Below are positions 6,701 through 13,163 of a DNA stretch of 13,375 nt, piece after piece. The notes under the pieces were generated by a model. It was not told the origin of the DNA. It saw only the letters and a list, made by a program, of their open reading frames with translations, and made no database searches. This stretch comes from an uncultured Oscillibacter sp. GTDB lineage: Bacteria > Bacillota > Clostridia > Oscillospirales > Oscillospiraceae. The DNA lies in the NCBI GenBank assembly GCA_900544105.1, contig UQUC01000062.1, positions 1 through 13,375 of the forward strand. The letters run 5' to 3'. The translations under genes were made by a program, and so were the position numbers. Every line of letters starts with the position of its first letter. The stretch's first letter is position 1.

Positions 6701-7693
6701 ATGGAACAAACGAAACCGATTCTCGAGATTAAGGATCTTTCCATTGAATACTGTGCAAACAAACGTGTCGTCAAGGCGGTCAACCATCTTGACCTGTGCA
6801 TTGAGAAGGGTGAGAGCGTCGGCCTCGTCGGTGAAACCGGCGCAGGCAAGACGACTACGGCGCTGGGCGTCATGGGCCTGATCCCAAACCCTCCCGGTGT
6901 TATCCGCAGTGGTGAGATTCTCTTTGAAGGCGAGGACCTGCTGAAGCTGAGTGCAAAGAAAATGCGCCAGATTCGCAGCAAGAAGATCGCCATGATCTTC
7001 CAGGACCCCATGACGAGCCTGAACCCGGTGATGACCGTCGGCGATCAGATCGCGGAGAGCTATCGTATTCATGATAAGCTCAGCCGTGCCGAAGCCGCTG
7101 TCAAGGCCAAGGATATGCTCGAGCTCGTCGGTATCCCCGCCGAACGCTACGGCGAATATCCCCACCAGTTCTCCGGCGGCATGAAGCAGCGTGTTGTCAT
7201 TGCTATCGCTCTTTCCTGCAACCCTGAACTTCTTCTGGCGGATGAGCCTACCACCGCCCTGGATGTTACCATCCAGGCGCAGGTGCTGGACTTGATTGTC
7301 AAGCTCAAAAAAGAGCGTAATACATCCATGGTGCTGATTACCCACGATTTGGGCGTCGTGGCGGAGGTTTGCGATAAGGTTGCCATCATGTATGCCGGCG
7401 AAGTTGTGGAGTTCGGCACACTGGACCAGATCTATAACCACACCATGCACCCGTATACCGAGGGCCTGTTCGGCTCCATCCCGGATCTGGATTCCAAGGC
7501 CAAGCGCCTCAAGCCCATTCCCGGCTTGATGCCCGATCCTGCAAATCTCCCTGAGGGATGCAGTTTCTGCCCTCGCTGCCCCTATGCGACCGAGCAGTGC
7601 AAGACACAGAATCCCAATATCACGGAAGTTGAGCCCGGCCATCTGGTCCGCTGCTTCCACCACATTGGAAAGGAGGAGACAAACCGTGGCTGA
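6701..7693 (+). CDS. dppD: Dipeptide ABC transporter ATP-binding protein, DppD type
   Basis: This is a 330-residue ATPase powering peptide import. Walker A is 'GETGAGKT' (44-51), the Q-loop lies in 'IFQDPMTSLNP', the signature motif is 'FSGGMKQR' (157-164), Walker B ends in Asp181-Glu182 ('LLADEP'), and the switch histidine is His215 in 'ITHDLGVV'. The C-terminal oligopeptide-transporter domain contains a four-cysteine motif ('GCSFCPRCPYATEQC') that in related DppD proteins binds an iron-sulfur cluster. All catalytic elements look intact. The GAGGT ribosome site overlaps the dppC stop codon, and the gene overlaps dppF by 8 bases. It should form a heterodimer with DppF. Confidence 0.92.
   Translation: MEQTKPILEIKDLSIEYCANKRVVKAVNHLDLCIEKGESVGLVGETGAGKTTTALGVMGLIPNPPGVIRSGEILFEGEDLLKLSAKKMRQIRSKKIAMIFQDPMTSLNPVMTVGDQIAESYRIHDKLSRAEAAVKAKDMLELVGIPAERYGEYPHQFSGGMKQRVVIAIALSCNPELLLADEPTTALDVTIQAQVLDLIVKLKKERNTSMVLITHDLGVVAEVCDKVAIMYAGEVVEFGTLDQIYNHTMHPYTEGLFGSIPDLDSKAKRLKPIPGLMPDPANLPEGCSFCPRCPYATEQCKTQNPNITEVEPGHLVRCFHHIGKEETNRG
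7670..7677 (+). promoter_or_regulatory. Ribosome binding site that sets a GTG start for dppF
   Basis: AAGGAGGA lies 8 bases before GTG 7686. The frame is open further up to an ATG at 7584, but that 34-codon extension is internal to dppD, has no ribosome site and no family similarity. GTG 7686 gives 'VADYLRIENLKKYF', the expected DppF N-terminus. Confidence 0.8.
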
Positions 7694-8636
7694 TTATTTG
7701 CGTATCGAAAACCTGAAAAAGTATTTCAAAACGGCAAAGGGCACTGTCCACGCAGTCGATGACGTTTCGTTTTCTATCGAGCGCGGCAAGACTCTGGGCG
7801 TTGTCGGTGAGTCCGGCTGCGGCAAATCAACGCTTGGCCGCTGCATCATTCATCTGTTGGAGCCGACCAGCGGCAAGATATTCTTTGACGGTGCGGATAT
7901 CACCAAGCCCACCCCGGAGGAGCAGAAGGCTCTGCGTCAGAGAATGCAGATGATCTTCCAGGACCCCTTCTCCTCGCTGAACCCCAGAATGACCGTTGCC
8001 GACAGCATCCTTGAGCCGATGGAGATTCACCATATGTATGACGGCGACAAGGACCGTCAGCGTGAGGAAGTTGCCCGGATTATGGACACCGTGGGCCTGG
8101 CCCGCCGTTTGGCGGATTCCTACCCCCACGAGCTTGACGGCGGCCGCCGTCAGCGTGTCGGCATTGCCCGCGCACTGGCACTGCAGCCGGATTTCATCGT
8201 CTGTGACGAACCGGTTTCAGCTCTGGATGTGTCCATTCAGGCACAGATCCTGAACCTCATGCAGGACCTTCAGGAGCAGAGCGGACTGACCTACATTTTC
8301 ATTACCCACGACCTTTCCGTCGTTAAGCACATCTCCGACGAGATCTGCGTCATGTACCTTGGAAACCTCGTGGAAAAGTGTCCGTCCGACAAGCTGTTTG
8401 AAAAGCAGCTGCATCCCTATTCTCAGGCGCTTCTGTCCGCGATCCCTGTGGCAAAGACAGACGCTGTCCGCAACCGCATCATCCTCAAGGGTGAAATTTC
8501 TTCCCCGATCGATCCTGCCCCCGGCTGCCGCTTTGCTTCCAGATGCCTGTATGCAAAGCCGGAATGCTTCAAGACACAGCCGGAATTCAAAGAGGTGGAG
8601 CCCGAGCACTTCGTGGCCTGCCACCTGTTTGACTGA
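7686..8636 (+). CDS. dppF: Dipeptide ABC transporter ATP-binding protein, DppF type, with Asp in the signature motif
   Basis: This second ATPase has 316 residues. Walker A is 'GESGCGKST' (41-49), the Q-loop lies in 'IFQDPFSSLNPRMT', Walker B ends in Asp174-Glu175 ('VCDEPVSALD'), and the switch His208 sits in 'ITHDLSVV'. The signature motif reads 'LDGGRRQR' instead of the usual 'LSGGxxQR': Asp151 replaces the serine that contacts the ATP gamma-phosphate in the partner's site. I believe this form recurs in some clostridial DppF proteins, but cannot check it. The C-terminus holds the usual cysteine motif ('PGCRFASRCLYAKPEC'). Start is GTG, 8 bases inside dppD. It pairs with DppD; the variant site would be the one formed with the DppD Walker A. 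Confidence 0.9.
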   Translation: MADYLRIENLKKYFKTAKGTVHAVDDVSFSIERGKTLGVVGESGCGKSTLGRCIIHLLEPTSGKIFFDGADITKPTPEEQKALRQRMQMIFQDPFSSLNPRMTVADSILEPMEIHHMYDGDKDRQREEVARIMDTVGLARRLADSYPHELDGGRRQRVGIARALALQPDFIVCDEPVSALDVSIQAQILNLMQDLQEQSGLTYIFITHDLSVVKHISDEICVMYLGNLVEKCPSDKLFEKQLHPYSQALLSAIPVAKTDAVRNRIILKGEISSPIDPAPGCRFASRCLYAKPECFKTQPEFKEVEPEHFVACHLFD

Positions 8637-8650
8637 CCATCTTCCCTTGG

Positions 8651-8674
8651 TTCGCAGAGCATCCGCTCTTCGAA
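8651..8674 (+). other. RNA hairpin in front of the binding-protein gene (not a terminator)
   Basis: TTCGCAGAGC and GCTCTTCGAA pair over 10 positions with one mismatch around the loop ATCC. It is followed by an A-rich stretch, not a T run, so it should not terminate transcription. It lies in the 66-base gap between dppF and the solute-binding protein gene, about 28 bases before the start codon. It may protect a processed mRNA end. Confidence 0.5.
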
Positions 8675-8702
8675 ATAAAAAACAAAGAAAGGCTGACCTA
8701 CA

Positions 8703-10229
8703 ATGAAAAAGCTAATTGCATTGCTCCTTAGCCTCTGCACGATGCTGACCGTTGTTGGCTGCTCGAACAAAGCAGACACTGCGGATAACGGAGCAAAGGA
8801 CACCCTTGTCGTAGCACAGGGGTCCGACCCCACCTCCCTCGACCCCTATGGCACTACTGACTCCCCGGCCATCCGTGTCGCACACTGTGTCTTTGAGACG
8901 CTCGTTACCCGCGATGACGAAGGCAACATCGCTCCGATGCTGGCAGAGTCCTGGGATATCGAGGACGACTGCACCTACATCTTCCACCTCCGCAAGGGCG
9001 TGAAGTTCCACAACGGCGAAGAACTGAAGGCCAGCGACGTTGCGTTCTCCTTCTCCAAGATCGCCGAGTCTCCGCACGCCAGTTCTATCCGTGCTACCAT
9101 CGACTTTGAGAACAGCAAGGCACTGGATGATTATACCTTCGAGATGAAGCTGACCGAGCCCTTTGGCCCGATTCTGAACCACCTCGGTCACGCTGTCATG
9201 GCGATCGTCAACGAAAAGGCCTACACTGAAGCCGGCGATCAGGTTAACGAAAAGCCCTGCGGCACCGGCCCGTACAAGTTCGTTGCCTGGTATCCTGCTG
9301 ACCGCATCGAGATGGTCGCGTTTGACGACTACTGGGGTGAAAAAGCCGCCATCACCAACCTGACCTGGCGTACCATCCCCGAGATCGCCAGCCGCTCCAT
9401 CGAGGTCGAGGCCGGTACGGTTGACGTTGCTATCGACATTCAGGCTTCCGAGCTTGCTCGCCTGGAGAAGGTAGAGAAGGTTACCACCTTCAAGGAAGAG
9501 CGTTCTTCCATCAACTTCATCTGCCTGAACAACCTGATTGCTCCCTTTGACAATGTCAAGGTTCGTCAGGCCATCAATATGGCCATCGATGTGGACGCCA
9601 TCTGCAATGTTGTCTATCAGGGTACCGGCGCTGTTGCCCGGGCTCCGATGAGCAAGTCTGTCTGGGCTTACAACGATAATCTTCCCCCGCATGAGCGCAA
9701 CGTTGAGAAGGCCAAGGAACTTCTGGCTGAGGCCGGTTATCCCGACGGATTTACCTGCACGATGACCTGTGACCAGAACCAGCAGCGTCTGGATACGGCT
9801 GAGATGGTGCAGATGCAGCTGGCTGAGATCGGCATTACCATGAAGATCGCCAGCATGGAGCGCGGCACATTCATCGACAACGTTATCTCCGGCAACCTTG
9901 AAATGTTCGGCCTTGGCTGGACCGCGGATACCGGGGACCCGGACTACGCTCTGTTTGCCAGCTTCCATTCCTCCATGCACGGCGAGGGCGGCAACATGTC
10001 CTTCTATACGAACCCCGAGGTTGACAAGCTGCTCGATCTCGGCCGTTCTTCCACCGATCCTGAGGTCCGCAAGGATGCTTATTACAAGGTGCAGGAGATC
10101 GTCTGGAACGAAGTGCCCTGCGTCTTCCTGCAGTGCCCTGAGGATCTGTACGCTTACAACTCCAATCTCAAGAACTTCGCAACCAACGCTGATGGCAGCA
10201 TCAAGTTTGCCCAGCTGTCCTGGAACTGA
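8703..10229 (+). CDS. dppA: Family 5 extracellular solute-binding lipoprotein (DppA/OppA type)
   Basis: The 508-residue protein starts with a lipoprotein signal: 'MKK', a hydrophobic stretch, then lipobox VVGC with Cys20 as the lipid-modified residue. It would be anchored outside the membrane, where it captures substrate and hands it to DppB/DppC. Landmarks of SBP family 5 are 'SDPTSLDPYGTTD', 'VFETLVTRDDEG', 'PMLAESWDIEDD', 'FHLRKGVKFHNGEELKASDV' and, later, 'CGTGPYKF' and 'FDNVKVRQAINMAIDV'. The length is normal. The ribosome site is GAAAGG, 10 bases before ATG. The gene lies fifth in the transporter block (B-C-D-F-A), with hairpins on both sides. The ligand cannot be read from sequence: this family binds di- and oligopeptides but also nickel, heme and opines. 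The symbol indicates type only. Confidence 0.88.
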   Translation: MKKLIALLLSLCTMLTVVGCSNKADTADNGAKDTLVVAQGSDPTSLDPYGTTDSPAIRVAHCVFETLVTRDDEGNIAPMLAESWDIEDDCTYIFHLRKGVKFHNGEELKASDVAFSFSKIAESPHASSIRATIDFENSKALDDYTFEMKLTEPFGPILNHLGHAVMAIVNEKAYTEAGDQVNEKPCGTGPYKFVAWYPADRIEMVAFDDYWGEKAAITNLTWRTIPEIASRSIEVEAGTVDVAIDIQASELARLEKVEKVTTFKEERSSINFICLNNLIAPFDNVKVRQAINMAIDVDAICNVVYQGTGAVARAPMSKSVWAYNDNLPPHERNVEKAKELLAEAGYPDGFTCTMTCDQNQQRLDTAEMVQMQLAEIGITMKIASMERGTFIDNVISGNLEMFGLGWTADTGDPDYALFASFHSSMHGEGGNMSFYTNPEVDKLLDLGRSSTDPEVRKDAYYKVQEIVWNEVPCVFLQCPEDLYAYNSNLKNFATNADGSIKFAQLSWN

Positions 10230-10241
10230 TCCACATGTCTA

Positions 10242-10271
10242 TCTGCCGGCGGGGAAAACCCCGCCGGCAGA
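10242..10271 (+). other. Very stable hairpin after the binding-protein gene (not a terminator)
   Basis: TCTGCCGGCGGGG and CCCCGCCGGCAGA form a perfect 13-bp GC-rich stem around AAAA. No T run follows (the next bases are CTGAGAGAAAG), so an intrinsic terminator is unlikely. It starts 12 bases after the binding-protein stop codon and lies 19 bases before the next start codon. Hairpins in this position in transport operons commonly block 3'-to-5' exonucleases, so the binding-protein message outlasts the rest. Confidence 0.7.
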
Positions 10272-10290
10272 CTGAGAGAAAGACACGATT

Positions 10291-11370
10291 ATGCAGACAA
10301 CATATTCCCGCGTCGCACGGCTCCAGGCTTACCTTAAGCAGGAATCGCTCGACGCTGCTTTTGTTTTTGACTCCGACAACCGGCGTTATCTCTCCGGCTT
10401 CCGCGGAAGTACCGGTTATGTCGTTGTCACTCAGAAAAACGCACTGTTTTTCACAGATTTCCGCTATACACAGCAGGCGGGGGAGCAGTGCCCCGGACTG
10501 GAGATTGTGTCCATCCGCTCAGAAGCGGATGTGATCTCCTATCTCGCTTCCCACACACTGCGGAGACTGGGCCTTGTCGAGGCTGAGACTTCCGTGCGCC
10601 TTTATAGGGCGTTGAAAACCGGTATTGAGCACCTCGAAACAGCCGCCATAGACAGCGAACTTCTTCGCCTGCGCATGGTAAAGGACGCACAGGAGTGTGC
10701 ATCCATCCGCAAGGCCTGTGAAATCACGGATCTGGCCTTTTCGGCTATGTGCAAGATGATCCGCCCCGGTATGACCGAGGCGGAGGTCGACCGCTTTCTG
10801 CAAGATTATATGCGTGGATTCCCCGAAGTTGAGCGTATGGCGGAGCGGTTTATCGTTGCGTCTGGTCCAAGAGGCAGCATGCCGCACGGGCTTGCCTCCG
10901 ACCGTACCATCTGCGACCATGAGTTCGTGACGGTCGATTTCGGCTGCAACTGCGGCGGCTATTGGTCGGACGTTACGAGAACGGTCTGCGTTGGCGAGCC
11001 AAATGCAAAACAGCGCGAGATCTATGAGACAGTACTTGCTGCTCAGAATGCTGCTATTTTGCTGGCTGCACCCGGAAAAACGGGACGGGAGCTTGATCAT
11101 GCGGCACGGACACTCATCGCTGATGCCGGTTACGGCGAGTATTTCGGCCATAATCTCGGCCACAGTTTTGGCCTCAATATCCATGAGGCACCTCAGTGTG
11201 CCCGCAATCAGAACGGCGACATTCCGCTGCAGCCCGGCATGATCGTTACGATCGAACCCGGCATTTATATCCCGCAGTTCGGCGGCGTTCGGATCGAGGA
11301 CGATATTCTTATCACAGAAAACGGCTGTGAAAATCTGACGCGGGCCGATAAGCAGCTCATCATATTGTAA
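10291..11370 (+). CDS. M24 metallopeptidase, Xaa-Pro aminopeptidase/dipeptidase-like
   Basis: This is a 359-residue cytoplasmic 'pita-bread' peptidase. An N-terminal creatinase-type domain covers about 1-125 ('YLSGFRGSTGY', 'TDFRYTQQA'), and the catalytic domain about 130-359. All five metal ligands are present: Asp216 ('VDFGC'), Asp227 ('SDVTRT'), His291 ('GHNLGHSFG'), Glu322 ('TIEPGIY') and Glu336 ('RIEDD'). The accessory histidines His199 ('PHG') and His298 ('IHE') are there too. Proteins of this form remove an N-terminal residue preceding proline or split Xaa-Pro dipeptides. The length matches PepP/PepQ-like enzymes of Bacillota. It follows the binding-protein gene across a stable hairpin and precedes a second M24 gene by 12 bases. 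Fold and metal site are firm; aminopeptidase versus dipeptidase is open. Confidence 0.85.
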   Translation: MQTTYSRVARLQAYLKQESLDAAFVFDSDNRRYLSGFRGSTGYVVVTQKNALFFTDFRYTQQAGEQCPGLEIVSIRSEADVISYLASHTLRRLGLVEAETSVRLYRALKTGIEHLETAAIDSELLRLRMVKDAQECASIRKACEITDLAFSAMCKMIRPGMTEAEVDRFLQDYMRGFPEVERMAERFIVASGPRGSMPHGLASDRTICDHEFVTVDFGCNCGGYWSDVTRTVCVGEPNAKQREIYETVLAAQNAAILLAAPGKTGRELDHAARTLIADAGYGEYFGHNLGHSFGLNIHEAPQCARNQNGDIPLQPGMIVTIEPGIYIPQFGGVRIEDDILITENGCENLTRADKQLIIL

Positions 11371-11382
11371 AGGACAAAGACT

Positions 11383-12672
11383 ATGACGTATGAAGAATTG
11401 ATCCTCAAGCTGAAAGATCGCCTCGCAGCCGATGGCGCATATCCCATTCAGGCTCAGGCGATGCTCAGTACGCAGATCCTCAAGGACAAACTGGAGCTTG
11501 TTCTCCCGTGGGCAATGGAGGCCTCCGGCTTTGATTTCTGGCTTGTCCTTTCCAGAGAGAATAACGACGATCCCATCCACAGCACGCTTGTTACTTGGGA
11601 TATGCTGGAAGCGCGCCGTGTGAGCATTCTGGCTTTCCATCGTGACAGCAAGACGGGCGCGGTACGCAGAATGTGCGTCGGCTCTCAGTCTCCGGAGATG
11701 GACGGCCTGTATGAAAATGTCCAGCAGCGCGGTGAGAGCGTCTGGGAGGCGACCGCACGCATTTTGCGGGAGTGCGACCCGTCCCGCATTGCCGTCAACC
11801 GCAGCCTTAATTCCGGCTACTGTGACGGCCTGACTGCCACGCTCTTTGAACAGCTCAAGGATGCCATCAATCCATGCTACCGCGAACGTATCGAGGACGG
11901 TGAGGCACTGAGCGTGCGCTGGCTCGAGCGCGTGACACCGCTGGAGAAGAAGATCATGGAGTGCTTCTGCGCGGTTACGCATGCCATCATCGACTATACT
12001 TTCAGTACCGATTTCATCATCCCCGGCAAGACGACGACCACGGACATTGAATGGTGTATGCGCCGCATTATCAACGAGCTTGGCTATAACTACTGGTTCG
12101 GTCCGGATGTCGATCTTCAGCGCCGCGGCAGCAGTGTTTCAAGAATGTTCAATGAGACCATTCAGCCCGGCGATCTGCTTCACTGTGATATTGGCATTAA
12201 CGGCCAGTATGTACACCTGCATACCGATATGCAGTGGGTAGCCTATATCCTGCGCGAGGGCGAGACTGAGGCACCGCAGGAACTGCAAGCGCTGCTCGAC
12301 ACCGGCAACCGTTTCCGCCAGATCGTTATGGACAGCATGGTTATCGGCAAGGACGGCAATGCTGTTTTCGACGAGGCCATGCGCCTTGCGAAGCTGGAGG
12401 GAATCCAGCCGATGCTCTATACACATCCTGTCGGAACCTTCGGCCACGGCGCGGGTCCCGCTATCGGTATGTACACCAATCAGGGGTTTGTTGCCGGAAC
12501 CGGCGAGCGCGTGATCGACGAGGACACTTGCTTTGCACTGGAACTGAACGTCTACGACAATCTCGCCTGCTGGGGTGGCCAGCGCGTGTTTATGTATCTG
12601 GAAGAGGATATTTGCCGCGCCGCTGAGTGCGACTATATCGACGGGCATCAGACAAAGCTCATGCTGCTCTGA
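11383..12672 (+). CDS. Divergent M24-family metallohydrolase, substrate unknown
   Basis: This 429-residue protein is an M24 enzyme quite unlike its neighbour. The N-terminal part (about 1-185) is longer and unusual ('SGFDFWLVLSRENNDDPIHS'). The catalytic half keeps the likely metal ligands: Asp269 ('HCDIGI'), Asp282 ('HTDMQW'), His355 ('GTFGHGAGPAIG'), Glu387 ('ALELNVY') and Glu407 ('YLEEDI'). The motif around the first glutamate is ELN, not the usual EPG, and the last lacks the typical arginine of 'RIEDD'. A proline-peptidase-like, creatinase-like or ectoine-hydrolase-like reaction on a C-N bond is possible. ATG 11383 has an AAAGGA ribosome site overlapping the stop codon of the preceding gene, so the pair is translated together. 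It is the last gene of the operon; no intrinsic terminator is seen before the insertion-sequence end. Confidence 0.75.
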   Translation: MTYEELILKLKDRLAADGAYPIQAQAMLSTQILKDKLELVLPWAMEASGFDFWLVLSRENNDDPIHSTLVTWDMLEARRVSILAFHRDSKTGAVRRMCVGSQSPEMDGLYENVQQRGESVWEATARILRECDPSRIAVNRSLNSGYCDGLTATLFEQLKDAINPCYRERIEDGEALSVRWLERVTPLEKKIMECFCAVTHAIIDYTFSTDFIIPGKTTTTDIEWCMRRIINELGYNYWFGPDVDLQRRGSSVSRMFNETIQPGDLLHCDIGINGQYVHLHTDMQWVAYILREGETEAPQELQALLDTGNRFRQIVMDSMVIGKDGNAVFDEAMRLAKLEGIQPMLYTHPVGTFGHGAGPAIGMYTNQGFVAGTGERVIDEDTCFALELNVYDNLACWGGQRVFMYLEEDICRAAECDYIDGHQTKLMLL

Positions 12673-12710
12673 GCACACAGACGCAGAATCAATGCCCTAA
12701 AAACGGAGCT

Positions 12711-12768
12711 TGTTTGAAATGCCTGTTTTGAATATGCAAAACGCGGTTTCAATTGCCGGCTTCAAACA
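12711..12768 (+). repeat. Nested inverted repeats downstream of the operon
   Basis: TGTTTGAA (12711-12718) and TTCAAACA (12761-12768) could close a stem around an inner hairpin, GTTTTG (12725-12730) with CAAAAC (12737-12742). No T run follows, so this is not a standard terminator. It could be a structured 3' untranslated region or part of a former terminator altered when the insertion sequence arrived. It is the only structure I see in the 127 bases between the operon and the insertion-sequence end. Confidence 0.35.
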
Positions 12769-12799
12769 GACGGTAAAATAAAGACCACCTCATCGGTTT

Positions 12800-12824
12800 T
12801 GAACCGCATCCCGTCAAGAGGACA
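12800..12824. repeat. Terminal inverted repeat of the IS3-family element
   Basis: It begins with TG and carries GCATCCCG and AGAGGACA blocks typical of IS150-like IS3-family ends. It marks the boundary between operon-flanking DNA and mobile DNA. Confidence 0.55.
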
Positions 12825-12846
12825 GAGAAAAAATATAAAGTTTTTC

Positions 12847-12879
12847 CGGTCAGCAGCCATGTGCTGCTGACCGCTTTTT
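12847..12879 (+). terminator. Intrinsic terminator inside the IS end, facing the operon
   Basis: CGGTCAGCAGC (12847-12857) and GCTGCTGACCG (12863-12873) form a perfect 11-bp stem with a 5-base loop. It is followed after one base by TTTTT (12875-12879). It is oriented to stop plus-strand transcription, which is the direction of the peptide operon and is antisense to the transposase. It overlaps the transposase stop codon. It is the first convincing terminator after the operon. Confidence 0.75.
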
Positions 12880-13114
12880 ATGCGGCGAGACCGAGTTCGT
12901 GCTTTTCCATCGGCGTCAACACGCCCAGTTTACGCTGAACCCGTCTGGTGTTGTAATAATGGATATAGGTCTCAATCATCTGCACAAGTTCCCGCTTGCA
13001 GGTAAACCGTCTGCCGTAATAGCGTTCCCGCTTCAGGATGCCCCAGAAGCCCTCCATGGGGCCATTGTCAATGCAATGTGCAACACGGGACATAGGGCGT
13101 TTTCTTGCAGACAT
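12878..13114 (-). pseudogene. IS3-family transposase OrfB, C-terminal fragment
   Basis: About 70 residues match the end of the DDE integrase-core transposase of IS3 elements: 'MSRVAHCIDNGPMEGFWG', then 'KRERYY', 'FTCKREL', 'YIHYYNTRRVQ' and 'LGVLTPMEKHELGLAA'. The final DDE glutamate is the Glu of 'GPMEGF'. The upstream three quarters of the protein, with the two catalytic aspartates, are missing, and the frame is closed a few codons above 13114. The first residues (13094-13114) are not IS3-like and appear to belong to the adjoining fragment. It is inactive. Intact enzymes of this family are about 280 residues plus OrfA. Confidence 0.85.
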
Positions 13115-13157
13115 CGGGTAAGTTCTCAGACCAAGGCATCAGATCATCCAGGTACCA
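13101..13157 (-). pseudogene. Possible IS66-type transposase C-terminal tail
   Basis: In the minus-strand frame that contains the TAA at 13161-13163, codons from 13157 downward read 'WYLDDLMPWSENLPDVCKK'. This resembles the usual end of IS66-family transposases (a leucine-aspartate stretch followed by 'PWS..LP..C'). Upstream of the TAA the same frame is open but carries nothing I recognise. The match is short and made by eye, so it is a suggestion only. If right, an IS66 relic was joined to the IS3 fragment near 13095-13100. Confidence 0.35.
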
Positions 13158-13163
13158 TGCTTA

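Larger units (their letters stand above)
12800..13098 (-). mobile_element. Partial IS3-family insertion sequence (transposase-3' end side)
   Basis: The sequence from 12800 starts TGAACCGCATCCCG and continues to AGAGGACA (ending at 12824). This agrees with the TGxAC(T/C)GC-CCC...GGACA pattern of terminal repeats in the IS150-like group of the IS3 family. The C-terminal part of an IS3 OrfB transposase follows on the minus strand and ends close to this repeat, as expected. No partner inverted repeat occurs further right in the window, and transposase similarity stops near 13093-13098, so the copy is truncated. I cannot identify a target duplication because only one end is present. Confidence 0.6.

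Noticed and set aside
7584..7685. N-terminal extension of dppF to an upstream ATG
   Set aside because: The extension lies wholly inside dppD, has no ribosome site and does not resemble DppF, whereas GTG 7686 has a strong ribosome site and gives the expected N-terminus.
10242..10271. Hairpin after the binding-protein gene read as an intrinsic terminator
   Set aside because: The stem is strong, but the following sequence is CTGAGAGAAAG with no T run, and the next gene follows closely in the same direction.
10519..11982. Long minus-strand open frame (487 codons) across the two M24 genes
   Set aside because: It lies antisense to two clear enzyme genes with intact metal sites, has no family features, and such frames are common opposite GC-rich genes. 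The same applies to the long antisense frames at 8712-9980, 6620-7663, 5010-5945 and 1701-2951.
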